The position numbers were made by a program, and so were the translations under genes. From Poseidonocella sp. HB161398 (lineage in GTDB: Bacteria; Pseudomonadota; Alphaproteobacteria; Rhodobacterales; Rhodobacteraceae), in the NCBI RefSeq assembly GCF_005870025.1, contig NZ_VATA01000010.1:99613-163612 (forward strand): 64,000 nt of DNA. The letters run 5' to 3'. Of the stretch, positions 17,392-27,953 are shown one piece after another; positions within the stretch are counted from its first letter, which is position 1, and every line of letters begins with the position of its first letter. The notes beneath the pieces were generated by a model. The model was given only the letters and a program-made list of their open reading frames with translations, was not told the origin of the DNA and ran no database searches.

Positions 17392-18942
17392 ATGACTGAC
17401 CAGCCCCGCGTGCTGATTTTCGACACCACCCTGCGTGACGGCGAGCAGAGCCCCGGCGCCACCATGACCCATGCCGAAAAGCTGGAGATTGCCGCGCTGC
17501 TCGACGAGATGGGCGTCGACATCATCGAGGCCGGCTTCCCGATCGCCTCCGAAGGCGACTTCGCCGCGGTCAGCGAGATCGCGAAGAACTCGGTCAATTC
17601 GGTGATCTGCGGCCTGGCGCGTGCCAATTTCAAGGATATCGACCGCGCCTGGGATGCCGTGAAGCATGCCCGCCAGCCGCGCATCCACACCTTCATCGGC
17701 ACCTCGCCGCTGCATCGCGACATCACCCAGCTGACGCAGGACCAGATGGCCGAGCGGATCCACGAGACCGTCACCCATGCGCGCAACCTGTGCGACAACA
17801 TCCAGTGGTCGCCGATGGATGCCACCCGCACCGAGCCCGACTACCTGAAGAAGGTCGTCGAGATCGCGATCAAGGCCGGCGCCACCACGATCAACATCCC
17901 CGACACGGTCGGCTACACGGTGCCGCGCGAATCCGCGAAGATCATCGAGATGCTGGTCAACGAGGTGCCCGGCGCCGACGAGATCATCTTCGCCACCCAC
18001 TGCCATAACGACCTGGGCATGGCGACGGCCAACTCGCTGGCCGCCGTCGAGGCGGGCGCGCGGCAGATCGAGTGCACGGTCAACGGCCTGGGCGAGCGCG
18101 CCGGCAACACCGCGCTGGAAGAGGTGGTCATGGCGCTGCGCGTGCGCAACGACGTGATGCCCTTCACCACCGGGATCGACGCCACGAAGATCATGAAGGC
18201 CAGCCGCCTGGTCGCCACCGTCTCGGGCTTCCCGGTCCAGTACAACAAGGCCGTGGTCGGCAAGAACGCCTTCGCGCATGAGTCCGGCATCCACCAGGAC
18301 GGGATGCTGAAGAATGCCGAGACCTTCGAGATCATGCGCCCCTCGGATATCGGCCTGACCGAGACCAGCCTGGTCATGGGCAAGCATTCCGGCCGCGCCG
18401 CGCTGCGCCAGAAGCTGAAGGATCTGGGCTACGAGCTGGCCGACAACCAGCTGCAGGACGTCTTCGTCCGCTTCAAGGCGCTGGCCGACCGCAAGAAGGA
18501 AGTCTATGACGACGACCTGGTCGCGCTGATGCGCGACAGCGTGGCAGGCGAGGATCTGGACCGCGTCCAGGTCAAGTTCCTGCGCGTGATCTGCGGCACC
18601 GAGGCGCCGCAATCGGCCGACCTGATCCTGACGATCGACGGCAAGGACCACCAGGTCACCGCCCAGGGCGACGGCCCGGTCGATGCCGCTTTCAACGCCG
18701 TCAAGAAGCTGGTCCCGCACAATGCCCGGCTGCAGCTCTACCAGGTCCATGCCGTGACCGAGGGCACCGACGCGCAGGCGACGGTCTCGGTGCGGATGGA
18801 AGAGGACGGCCGCATCGTCACCGGCCAGAGCTCGGACACCGACACGGTGGTCGCCTCCTGCAAGGCCTATGTCAGCGCGCTGAACCGTCTGATCGTCAAG
18901 CGCGACGCCGGCCGTCCGGTCAGCTACAAGGATGTCGGCTGA
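17392..18942 (+). CDS. leuA: 2-isopropylmalate synthase
   Basis: LeuA condenses acetyl-CoA with 2-oxoisovalerate, the first committed step of leucine synthesis. The 516-residue length is normal for the long bacterial type with a C-terminal leucine-sensing domain. The catalytic barrel shows FDTTLRDGEQSPGATM (residues about 7-22) and THCHNDLGMATANSLAAVEAGA (about 203-224), containing the metal-binding HxH. The region NGLGERAGNTALEEVVMAL follows, and HESGIHQDGMLK (about 300) is the hinge. The C-terminal regulatory part runs from about 390. It is preceded by a leucine-rich leader, so both attenuation and feedback inhibition are likely controls. Confidence 0.97.
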   Translation: MTDQPRVLIFDTTLRDGEQSPGATMTHAEKLEIAALLDEMGVDIIEAGFPIASEGDFAAVSEIAKNSVNSVICGLARANFKDIDRAWDAVKHARQPRIHTFIGTSPLHRDITQLTQDQMAERIHETVTHARNLCDNIQWSPMDATRTEPDYLKKVVEIAIKAGATTINIPDTVGYTVPRESAKIIEMLVNEVPGADEIIFATHCHNDLGMATANSLAAVEAGARQIECTVNGLGERAGNTALEEVVMALRVRNDVMPFTTGIDATKIMKASRLVATVSGFPVQYNKAVVGKNAFAHESGIHQDGMLKNAETFEIMRPSDIGLTETSLVMGKHSGRAALRQKLKDLGYELADNQLQDVFVRFKALADRKKEVYDDDLVALMRDSVAGEDLDRVQVKFLRVICGTEAPQSADLILTIDGKDHQVTAQGDGPVDAAFNAVKKLVPHNARLQLYQVHAVTEGTDAQATVSVRMEEDGRIVTGQSSDTDTVVASCKAYVSALNRLIVKRDAGRPVSYKDVG

Positions 18943-18968
18943 GGCGCCCGCCTCGCCGGTTTCCCGAC

Positions 18969-19733
18969 ATGAGCGATCATGACACGCCCCGGGCCGGACA
19001 GGCCTGGGATGCGGCGGGCTACGTGCATCACGCCAGCTTCGTCGCCGAGCGCGGCTCGGACATCTTCGCGGCCCTCGCCCCGGTTCCGGGCGAGGCCATC
19101 CTCGATATCGGCTGCGGCGACGGCGCGCTGACGGCGAAGATCGCCGCGGAGGGCGCCGCCGTCACCGGGCTGGAACCCGATCCCTCGATGGCCGCCGCGG
19201 CGCGGGCCCGCGGGCTCGAGGTGCTGGAGCAGGACGCGCGGACGCCGTTCGGCAATTCGCGCTTCGACGCGGTGTTCTCGAATGCCGCGCTGCACTGGAT
19301 CCGCGACCCGGAACCCGCCCTGGCCAATGCCTTCGCCGCGCTGAAGCCCGGCGGCCGCTTCGTCGCCGAACAGGGCGGCTTCGGCAATGTCGCCGCGATC
19401 CGCATCGCGCTCGAGGCGGCGCTCGGGGCCAAGGGGCTCGGCCCGGCGGCGGAGCCCTGGGACTTCCCGACCCCGGCCGTGCAGGCGGCGCGGCTGGAAC
19501 GGGCGGGCTTCCGCGTGCTGCAGATCGGGCTGGTGCCGCGGCCGACGCCGCTGCCGACCGGCTGGGAGGGCTGGCTCGCCACGTTCGGCGCGCCCTTCCT
19601 CGGCGAGCTTTCGGACGCTGCGCGGCGCGCCGTCGTCGCCGATTGCGCGGCCCGGCTCTCGGTGCTGACCGACGAGACCGGCACCGCGCATGCCGACTAC
19701 ATGCGGCTGCGCTTCTCGGCGGTCCGTCCCTGA
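18969..19733 (+). CDS. Class I SAM-dependent methyltransferase
   Basis: The 254-residue protein has a standard Rossmann methyltransferase core. Motif I is ILDIGCGDGALTAKIA (about 44-59), an acidic residue follows in VTGLEPDPSM (about 66-75), motif II is FDAVFSNAALHWIRDPEPAL (about 99-118), and KPGGRFVAEQGG marks motif III (about 127-138). The ALHWIRDP segment resembles trans-aconitate methyltransferase (Tam) and similar small-molecule enzymes, but the N- and C-terminal parts do not allow a firm substrate call. It starts 26 bases after leuA on the same strand and may be transcribed with it. Confidence 0.8.
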   Translation: MSDHDTPRAGQAWDAAGYVHHASFVAERGSDIFAALAPVPGEAILDIGCGDGALTAKIAAEGAAVTGLEPDPSMAAAARARGLEVLEQDARTPFGNSRFDAVFSNAALHWIRDPEPALANAFAALKPGGRFVAEQGGFGNVAAIRIALEAALGAKGLGPAAEPWDFPTPAVQAARLERAGFRVLQIGLVPRPTPLPTGWEGWLATFGAPFLGELSDAARRAVVADCAARLSVLTDETGTAHADYMRLRFSAVRP

Positions 19734-19773
19734 TCCGACATGGCCGCCCCCGCCCGCCGGGCGGGGGACCGGC

Positions 19774-21647
<1,874 letters not shown>

Positions 21648-21691
21648 TGGCTGTAACCTGACCGCGGAAGACTCCGGTCGAGAGGTCTGGC

Positions 21692-22600
21692 TTGCCCCAG
21701 GACAAGGACAGCAGCGCACAGTACATCCGTCCGATCAGGCGCATCCTGGTCGGCGCGCTGGTGCTGTGCCTGATCGCCATCTTCCTGTTCTGGCGGATCG
21801 ACAGCCCGCGGGCCGAGCGGCTGCGCATGGCGGTGGTCGACGAGCTGGCGCCGCGCTTTGCCTGGGTCACCGCCCCCGCCACCTGGGCGGGGAAGATGGT
21901 CGAGGACTTCCAGTCCTACAACCGGCTCTGGGAACAGAACCAGCAGCTGCGCCGTGAGCTGCAGCAGATGAAGGCCTGGAAGGAGGCCGCGCTCCAGCTG
22001 GAGCAGAAGAACGCCAAGCTCCTCGACCTGAACAATGTCCGGCTCGACCCCAAGCTGACCTATGTCAGCGGCGTGGTGATCGCGGATTCGGGCTCGCCCT
22101 TCCGGCAGTCGGTGCTGATCAATATCGGCGCGCATGACCGCATCCGCGACGGCTGGGCGGTGATGGACGGGCTGGGCGTGGTCGGGCGGATCTCGGGCGT
22201 GGCGCGCAACACCGCGCGGGTGCTGCTGCTGACCGACTCGAACTCGGCCGTGCCGGTGACGATCCAGCCCTCGGGGCAGAAGGCGCTGCTGCAGGGCGAC
22301 AACACCGTCGCGCCCTTCATCGAATTCCTCGAAAGCGCCGAGCTGGTGCGCCCGGGCGACCGGGTGGTGACCTCGGGCGCGGGCGGCGTGCTGCCGCCGG
22401 GGCTGCTGGTCGGCCAGGTCGCGCAGACGCCGGACGGGCGGCTGCGGGTGCGGCTGGCGGCGGATTACGCGCGGCTCGAGGTGCTGCAGGTGCTGCGCAC
22501 GCCGCAGCGCGAGAAGATCACCGAATCCGGCACGCTGGTGGCGCCCGACCCGCTTCTGGCGGCGCCGGAGGCGCAGGGCCCCGCGCTGCCCGATGGCTAG
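21692..22600 (+). CDS. mreC: Rod-shape determining protein MreC
   Basis: MreC is a bitopic periplasmic protein linking MreB filaments to PBP2 and RodA. The 302-residue product starts at TTG 21692 after GAGAGG. It has one membrane helix (ILVGALVLCLIAIFLFW, about 18-34), then a coiled coil (EQNQQLRRELQQMKAWKEAALQLEQKNAKLL, about 82-112) and two beta-barrel modules, with GVVGRISGVARNTARVLLLTDSNSAVPV typical of the family. The C-terminal PDPLLAAPEAQGPALPDG tail is Pro/Ala-rich. It overlaps mreD by eight bases. Confidence 0.94.
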   Translation: MPQDKDSSAQYIRPIRRILVGALVLCLIAIFLFWRIDSPRAERLRMAVVDELAPRFAWVTAPATWAGKMVEDFQSYNRLWEQNQQLRRELQQMKAWKEAALQLEQKNAKLLDLNNVRLDPKLTYVSGVVIADSGSPFRQSVLINIGAHDRIRDGWAVMDGLGVVGRISGVARNTARVLLLTDSNSAVPVTIQPSGQKALLQGDNTVAPFIEFLESAELVRPGDRVVTSGAGGVLPPGLLVGQVAQTPDGRLRVRLAADYARLEVLQVLRTPQREKITESGTLVAPDPLLAAPEAQGPALPDG

Positions 22601-23129
22601 GTCGCGCGGCCTCTTGCTTTGGATCGCCCATGCCGCCTATGCGGCGGCGGCGCTCCTGATGATGGCGGTGCTGCTGATGCCGCTGTGGATCGAGCCGGGC
22701 GGCTGGCCCGGGCCCGACCTGCTGACCGGGCTGACCTTCGCCTGGGTGCTGCGCCGCCCCGAGCAGGTGCCGGCGCTGCTGATCGCGCTGGTGATGCTGA
22801 CTGCCGACCTGATGCTGCAGCGCCCGCCGGGGCTCTGGGCGGCGCTGGCGCTCTGCGCCTCCGAGGTCCTGCGCGCCCGCCGCCGCACGCCGCGGCCGCT
22901 GTCCTTCCCGATGGAATGGGCGCTGGTCGCGGTGCTGATCTTCGCCATGGCGCTGGCCGACTGGGTGCTCTTGACCGTGACGCTGGCGGCGCATGCGCCC
23001 CTGCCCCACATGCTGGCGGCGACGGCCGTCACGATCGCGGCATACCCCGTTCCGGCCATGGCGCTGCGGCTTGCCGGGATCCGGCGGCTCGACTACCCTT
23101 CAGGGGTGATCCGAAGGACACGCGCATGA
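22593..23129 (+). CDS. mreD: Rod-shape determining protein MreD
   Basis: The 178-residue integral membrane protein has about five hydrophobic helices (for example IAHAAYAAAALLMMAVLLMPLWI and ALVAVLIFAMALADWVLL) and a C-terminal YPVPAMALRLAGIRRLDYP segment like other alphaproteobacterial MreD proteins. MreD sequences are weakly conserved, so the call rests largely on its position between mreC (eight-base overlap) and mrdA (ATGA overlap). Confidence 0.88.
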   Translation: MARSRGLLLWIAHAAYAAAALLMMAVLLMPLWIEPGGWPGPDLLTGLTFAWVLRRPEQVPALLIALVMLTADLMLQRPPGLWAALALCASEVLRARRRTPRPLSFPMEWALVAVLIFAMALADWVLLTVTLAAHAPLPHMLAATAVTIAAYPVPAMALRLAGIRRLDYPSGVIRRTRA

Positions 23130-25066
23130 GACGTTCCGAGAAAGACGTAGAGAAGAGCTCGGGCATCATCACCCGGCGCGCCATCGTGCTGGGCGGGCTG
23201 CAGCTGTCGATGATGGGCGCGCTGGGACTGCGGCTGCGCCACATGCAGGTCGAGGAGGCGGACGAGTACCGCCTTCTGGCCGAGGAGAACCGCATCAATG
23301 TCCGCCTGCTGGCGCCGCAGCGCGGGCTGATCTTCGACCGCAACGGCCGCCCGGTGGCGCAGAACGACCAGAATTACCGCGTGGTGATCGTCCGCGAGGA
23401 TGCCGGCGACGTGGAAGCGGTGCTGACCCGGCTGACCGGGCTGATCGAGCTCACCCCGGAAGAGATCGAGCGCACGCTGCGCGAGGTCGGCCGCCGCTCG
23501 GCCTTCGTGCCGGTGACGGTGAAGGACCAGATGCCCTGGGAGGATCTGGCCCGGGTGGCGATCAACGCCCCGGCCCTGCCCGGCGTGCGTCCCGAGGTGG
23601 GCCAGACCCGCAACTATCCGCTGGGCCAGGACTTCGCCCATGTGGTCGGCTATGTCGGCCCGGTCAGCGACTACGACCTGTCGAAAATGGAAGACCCCGA
23701 TCCGCTGATGCAGATCCCGAAATTCCAGATCGGCAAGTCGGGCGTCGAGGCGCGGATGGAGGAGGTGCTGCGCGGCAAGGCCGGCAACAGCCAGATCGAG
23801 GTGAACGCGGTCGGGCGGGTGATGCGCGAGCTGTCGCGCACCGAGGGCGCGTCGGGCAGGAACCTGCAGCTGACCATCGATGCCGGGGTGCAGAACTTCA
23901 CCCAGGCGCGGCTCGACGGCGAAAGCTCGGGCGTGGTGGTGGTCGACTGCACCAATGGCGACATCATCGCCGCCGTCTCCTCGCCCAGCTTCGACCCGAA
24001 CCTCTTCGTGCGCGGCATCTCCGTGGCCGACTACAAGTCGCTGACGGGCAACAAGTACCGCCCGCTGGCCTCGAAGACGGTGCAGGGCACCTATCCGCCG
24101 GGCTCGACCTTCAAGATGGTGGTGGCGCTCGCCGCGCTCGAGGCCGGGGTCATCACCCCGGAGGGCACCGAATGGTGCCCGGGCTACCTGGCGGCGGGCG
24201 GCCGGCGCTTCCATTGCTGGAAATCCGGCGGCCATGGCCACGTGAACCTCAATGGCGCGATCCAGCAGAGCTGCGACGTCTATTTCTACGAGATCGCCCA
24301 GAAGGTCGGGATCGACCGGGTCGCGGCCATGGCGCAGCGGCTGGGGCTGGGCACGCGCTTCGACCTGCCGCTCTCGGCGATTTCCGAGGGCATCGCCCCG
24401 GACAAGGACTGGAAGCGCAGGAGCTACGGCCAGGACTGGCTGGTCGGCGACACGCTCAACGCCTCGATCGGCCAGGGCTACGTGCTGGCCTCGCCGCTGC
24501 AGCTGGCCGTGATGACCGCGCGGATCGCCAGCGGCAACGCGGTGATGCCGCGGCTGATCAAGACCATCGACGGGGTGGAGCAGCCGGTCAGCGCCGAGCC
24601 CATGGGGATCAGCCCGCGCCATCTGCGCGCGGTGCAGACCGGCATGGATTCGGTCAGCAACACCACTCGCGGCACCGGCTACCGCAGCCGCGTCGTCGAT
24701 GACGCGATGCGGATCGCGGGCAAGTCCGGCACCAGCCAGGTGCGCAACATCACCAAGGCCGAGCGCGCCCGCGGCGTGACCCGCAACGACCAGCTCCCCT
24801 GGGAGCGGCGCGACCACGCGCTGTTCGTCGCCTACGGGCCGGTGCCCTCGCCGCGCTATGCGGTGGCGGTGATCGTCGAGCATGGCGGCGGCGGCTCCTC
24901 GGTGGCCGCGCCGATCGCCCGCGACGTGCTGCTTTCGGCGATGACGGGCGGGATGCCGCCGCTCGACGCCTATCCCTCGTCGCAGCGCGACGGGATCGCC
25001 GCGCGCTTCGAGGCGATGCCGATGCACGAGCAGTTCCGGCCGAAGGACGGAAAGTCCCGGGCATGA
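23126..25066 (+). CDS. mrdA: Penicillin-binding protein 2, peptidoglycan transpeptidase
   Basis: PBP2 cross-links peptidoglycan during elongation and works with RodA. The protein has 646 residues. An N-terminal anchor (AIVLGGLQLSMMGALGL, about 19-35) is followed by the dimerisation domain with APQRGLIFDRNGRPVAQN (about 63-80). The transpeptidase domain carries the active-site serine in YPPGSTFKMVVA (Ser327, Lys330), the second motif SCD near residue 385, and KSGTSQV (about 533) as the KTG-box variant. The start ATG 23126 overlaps the mreD stop (ATGA) and follows GAAGGACACGCGC. The gene runs directly into rodA with a four-base overlap. Confidence 0.96.
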   Translation: MRRSEKDVEKSSGIITRRAIVLGGLQLSMMGALGLRLRHMQVEEADEYRLLAEENRINVRLLAPQRGLIFDRNGRPVAQNDQNYRVVIVREDAGDVEAVLTRLTGLIELTPEEIERTLREVGRRSAFVPVTVKDQMPWEDLARVAINAPALPGVRPEVGQTRNYPLGQDFAHVVGYVGPVSDYDLSKMEDPDPLMQIPKFQIGKSGVEARMEEVLRGKAGNSQIEVNAVGRVMRELSRTEGASGRNLQLTIDAGVQNFTQARLDGESSGVVVVDCTNGDIIAAVSSPSFDPNLFVRGISVADYKSLTGNKYRPLASKTVQGTYPPGSTFKMVVALAALEAGVITPEGTEWCPGYLAAGGRRFHCWKSGGHGHVNLNGAIQQSCDVYFYEIAQKVGIDRVAAMAQRLGLGTRFDLPLSAISEGIAPDKDWKRRSYGQDWLVGDTLNASIGQGYVLASPLQLAVMTARIASGNAVMPRLIKTIDGVEQPVSAEPMGISPRHLRAVQTGMDSVSNTTRGTGYRSRVVDDAMRIAGKSGTSQVRNITKAERARGVTRNDQLPWERRDHALFVAYGPVPSPRYAVAVIVEHGGGGSSVAAPIARDVLLSAMTGGMPPLDAYPSSQRDGIAARFEAMPMHEQFRPKDGKSRA

Positions 25067-26202
25067 GCTATCTCGAATACGCGATCAAGACGGTGCCCTC
25101 GGGCATCCGCAAGGTGCTCTATCTCAACTGGCCGCTGGTCTTCCTGCTGACCGCGATCAGCTCGGTCGGCTTCCTGATGCTCTATTCGGTGGCCGGCGGC
25201 TCGCCCCAGCCCTGGATGGAGCCGCAGATGGAGCGCTTCGGCCTCGGCATGGTGGCGATGTTCGCCGCCGCGATGGTGCCGATCTGGTTCTGGCGCAACA
25301 TCTCCTTCGTCGCCTATGCGGTGTCGCTGCTGCTGCTGATCGCGGTGGAGATCATGGGCGAGATCGGCATGGGCGCGCAGCGCTGGATCGATCTCGGCTT
25401 CTTCCAGCTCCAGCCCTCGGAGCTGATGAAGATCGCGCTCGTCATGGTGCTGGCGGCCTATTACGACTGGCTCGATGTCGAGAAGGTCAGCCGGCCGCTC
25501 TGGATGCTGCCGCCGCTGCTGCTGATCCTGGTGCCGACCGCGCTGGTGCTGAAGCAGCCCGACCTGGGCACCGCCATCCTCCTTCTGGCGGGGGGCGGCT
25601 TCATCATGTGGCTGGCAGGCGTCCACTGGGCCTATTTCCTGGCCGTGATCGCCTCGGGCGTGTCGCTGGTCTATGCGGTGATGGCCTCGCGCGGGACCGA
25701 CTGGCAGCTGATCAAGGACTACCAGTTCCGCCGGATCGACACCTTCCTCGACCCCACCAGCGACCCTCTGGGCGCGGGCTACCACATCACCCAGGCGACC
25801 ATCGCGCTCGGCTCGGGCGGCTGGACCGGGCGGGGTTTCATGCAGGGGACGCAGTCGCGGCTGAACTTCCTGCCCGAGAAGCATACCGACTTCATCTTCA
25901 CCACGCTGGCCGAGGAATTCGGCTTCGTCGGCGCCTCGTCGCTGCTGGGACTCTACGCGCTGGTGCTGGTCTTCTGCTACATCTCCGCGATGGCCAATCG
26001 CGACCGCTTCTCGTCGCTCCTGATCCTGGGGATCGCGGCGACCTTCTTCCTGTTCTTCTCCGTCAACATGGCGATGGTGATGGGGATGGCCCCGGTGGTC
26101 GGCGTGCCGCTGCCGCTGGTCAGCTATGGCGGCTCGGCCATGATGGTGCTGCTCGGCGCCTTCGGCCTGGTCCAGAGCGCCCATGTCCATCGCCCGAGGT
26201 AA
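25063..26202 (+). CDS. rodA: RodA, SEDS-family peptidoglycan glycosyltransferase
   Basis: RodA polymerises lipid II into glycan strands as partner of PBP2. The 379-residue polytopic protein shows about ten membrane helices and the SEDS signatures GAQRWIDLGFFQLQPSELMKIALV (about 103-126), KQPDLGTAILLLAGG (about 165-180), LNFLPEKHTDFIFTTLAEEFGFVG (about 267-290) with the acidic residues important for activity, and VPLPLVSYGGSAMMVLLGAFGL near the end. It overlaps mrdA by four bases and is the last gene of the elongation cluster; the next gene starts four bases later and may be co-transcribed. Confidence 0.96.
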   Translation: MSYLEYAIKTVPSGIRKVLYLNWPLVFLLTAISSVGFLMLYSVAGGSPQPWMEPQMERFGLGMVAMFAAAMVPIWFWRNISFVAYAVSLLLLIAVEIMGEIGMGAQRWIDLGFFQLQPSELMKIALVMVLAAYYDWLDVEKVSRPLWMLPPLLLILVPTALVLKQPDLGTAILLLAGGGFIMWLAGVHWAYFLAVIASGVSLVYAVMASRGTDWQLIKDYQFRRIDTFLDPTSDPLGAGYHITQATIALGSGGWTGRGFMQGTQSRLNFLPEKHTDFIFTTLAEEFGFVGASSLLGLYALVLVFCYISAMANRDRFSSLLILGIAATFFLFFSVNMAMVMGMAPVVGVPLPLVSYGGSAMMVLLGAFGLVQSAHVHRPR

Positions 26203-26205
26203 TCC

Positions 26206-27132
26206 ATGACTGCAAATATCTACTTCACCGGCGGCCCCGAGGCCTGGGCCCGCTACAAGCTGCCGCTTCTCGAGGCGCTGGCCTCGGCCGGGATCGAGGC
26301 CGAACTGACCAATGAATGCCCCGATCCGGCCGCCGTGGACTACCTGGTCTTCCTGCCCGGCACTGTGTCGGATTTCACGCCCTTCACACGTGCCAAGGCG
26401 GTGCTGAGCCTCTGGGCCGGGGTGGAGACGATCACCGGCAACGCGACGCTGACCCAGCCGCTGGCGCGGCTGGTCGACGAGAGCCTGGCGGAGGGCATGA
26501 CCGACTATGTCACCGGCCATGTGCTGCGCCACCATCTGGGGATCGACCGCTTCCTGACGGCCACGGACTGGGTCAAGGTCGTGCCGCCGCTGGCGCGCGA
26601 CCGCAAGGTGACGGTGCTGGGGCTCGGCCAGCTCGGAACGACCTGCGCGGCGGCGCTGGCGGGGCTGGGCTTCGATGTCGCGGGCTGGAGCCGCCGTCCG
26701 AAGCAGATCGACGGCATCGCCTGCCTCTCCGGCGAGGACGGGCTGGCCGAGGCGCTGGCGCGCGCCGAGATCCTGGTGCTGCTGCTGCCCCGCACGCCCG
26801 AGACCGAGAGCATCCTGAATGCGGAGACGATCGCGCAGATGCCCGAGGGCGCGGTGGTGATCAATCCCGGCCGCGGCGCGCTGATCGACGACGAGGCGCT
26901 GCTGTCGGCGCTCGATGCCGGGCATCTGGGCCATGCGACGCTCGACACGTTCCGGGTGGAGCCCCTGCCCGCGGATCACCCGTTCTGGCGGCATCCGCGC
27001 GTCACCGTCACCCCGCATATCGCGGCAGAGACCCGGCCCGCGACCGCCTCGAAGGTGATCGCCGAGAATGTCCGCCGCGCCGAAGCGGGCGAGCCGCTGC
27101 TCTATCTGGTGGATCGCGGCGCCGGCTACTGA
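26206..27132 (+). CDS. D-2-hydroxyacid dehydrogenase, GhrA-type glyoxylate/hydroxypyruvate reductase
   Basis: The 308-residue protein belongs to the D-isomer 2-hydroxyacid dehydrogenases, in the branch of E. coli GhrA. The nucleotide-binding loop is VTVLGLGQLGTTCAAAL (about 137-153), followed by WSRRPK, where the Arg pair suggests NADP(H). The catalytic Arg lies in INPGRGALIDDEALLSAL (about 223-240), the Glu in LDTFRVEPLPADHPFW, and the catalytic His in VTPHIAAETRP (about 269-279). A likely role is reduction of glyoxylate or hydroxypyruvate in the cytoplasm. It follows rodA by only three bases, an association without obvious functional meaning. Confidence 0.85.
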   Translation: MTANIYFTGGPEAWARYKLPLLEALASAGIEAELTNECPDPAAVDYLVFLPGTVSDFTPFTRAKAVLSLWAGVETITGNATLTQPLARLVDESLAEGMTDYVTGHVLRHHLGIDRFLTATDWVKVVPPLARDRKVTVLGLGQLGTTCAAALAGLGFDVAGWSRRPKQIDGIACLSGEDGLAEALARAEILVLLLPRTPETESILNAETIAQMPEGAVVINPGRGALIDDEALLSALDAGHLGHATLDTFRVEPLPADHPFWRHPRVTVTPHIAAETRPATASKVIAENVRRAEAGEPLLYLVDRGAGY

Positions 27133-27140
27133 CCGGGACG

Positions 27141-27167
27141 AAAGGCCCTGCCGCGCGCGGGGCCTTT
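27141..27167 (+). terminator. Hairpin after the hydroxyacid dehydrogenase gene
   Basis: Stem AAAGGCCC / GGGCCTTT with an 11-base GC-rich loop; only a short T stretch follows. A TATACT sequence (27174-27179) immediately downstream could be the -10 of the next small gene. Confidence 0.5.
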
Positions 27168-27210
27168 CCGTGCTATACTCCCGCATGTGACCTCGACCGC
27201 GGAGCATGAC

Positions 27211-27432
27211 ATGCAGAAGAAGACCCCGCTGATGAATGCCTGGATTGCCGGGTACCAGAAGCATCGCGAGGTGCAGGAGGACTGGGCCACCGAGATGGCC
27301 CGCCATCAGCAGGCGATGATGAAGACCTGGCAGGCGCAGTGGAGCGAGACCGTCAGCACCGGCACAGAGGCCTGGATGGACATCTGGATGCCCTGGGCTT
27401 CGGGGAAGAGCTCCCCGAAGCGGCGGCGCTGA
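27211..27432 (+). CDS. Small hypothetical protein, helical and Trp-rich
   Basis: This encodes 73 residues starting at ATG 27211 with GGAG six bases upstream. The product is amphipathic and helical, with seven Trp residues (for example MNAWIAGYQKHREVQEDWATEMARHQQAMMKTW, given here in summary as Trp at about 10, 24, 40, 44, 56, 59, 62) and a basic tail KSSPKRRR. It has no signal or membrane helix. The composition recalls phasin-like or coiled-coil small proteins, but I do not recognise the family. It converges with the RcnB-like gene with three bases between the stops. Confidence 0.55.
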   Translation: MQKKTPLMNAWIAGYQKHREVQEDWATEMARHQQAMMKTWQAQWSETVSTGTEAWMDIWMPWASGKSSPKRRR

Positions 27433-27435
27433 GCG

Positions 27436-27849
27436 CTACTTGAGATACTGCGAGATCACGCCGAGCGCTGCGGCCACGATCATCGTGTCCCGCATCACCC
27501 GGTAGAGCTGGTCGCCCTGGCGGACATAGATCTGCCCGTCCGGCGGACGCGGCAGGCGGTAGTCGTGCCAGTCGACATGCTGGCCGTGGATCTTCTTGTA
27601 CTGGCCCGGCGGCATGTTGCCCGGCTTCTTGTCCAGCCCCGGCGGGACCCAGCGGCCATTGCCGTTGCCATTGCCGTGCCCGTTATTGCCGGCCAGCCAG
27701 TAGCCGCCGTCGCGGCGGTCGTCGCGGTGGCGTTCATGATGTCCGGCCTCGTGCTTCTTCCAGCCCTTGTCCTTCTTGTGAGGATCGGCAAGGGCGGGCA
27801 TGGCGGCGACGGCAATGCAGAGCGTCGTGGCGAGCGTTTTCTTGAGCAT
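27436..27849 (-). CDS. RcnB-like periplasmic protein
   Basis: The 137-residue protein has a signal peptide (MLKKTLATTLCIAVAAMPALADP) and then a very polar, His/Asp/Lys/Gly-rich region (HKKDKGWKKHEAGHHERH, NNGHGNGNGNGRW). It ends in a conserved domain RLPRPPDGQIYVRQGDQLYRVMRDTMIVAAALGVI, which corresponds to the RcnB family C-terminal domain (the RPPxGxxWVRxGxDxxLxxxxTGxI pattern). RcnB helps control nickel and cobalt levels in E. coli, and the His-rich stretch would suit metal binding, though a metal role here is unproven. The start ATG 27849 follows AAGGAGTCCATCTC. Confidence 0.75.
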   Translation of the reverse strand: MLKKTLATTLCIAVAAMPALADPHKKDKGWKKHEAGHHERHRDDRRDGGYWLAGNNGHGNGNGNGRWVPPGLDKKPGNMPPGQYKKIHGQHVDWHDYRLPRPPDGQIYVRQGDQLYRVMRDTMIVAAALGVISQYLK

Positions 27850-27953
27850 GAGATGGACTCCTTTCCGCAAGTGAACGGTCGAATCGCGGAAAAGGTCCAT
27901 GGGGGACGGCGGGGAAAATGCAGCCTGGGCGGGAACCCGCTCAGGCCGGTCGC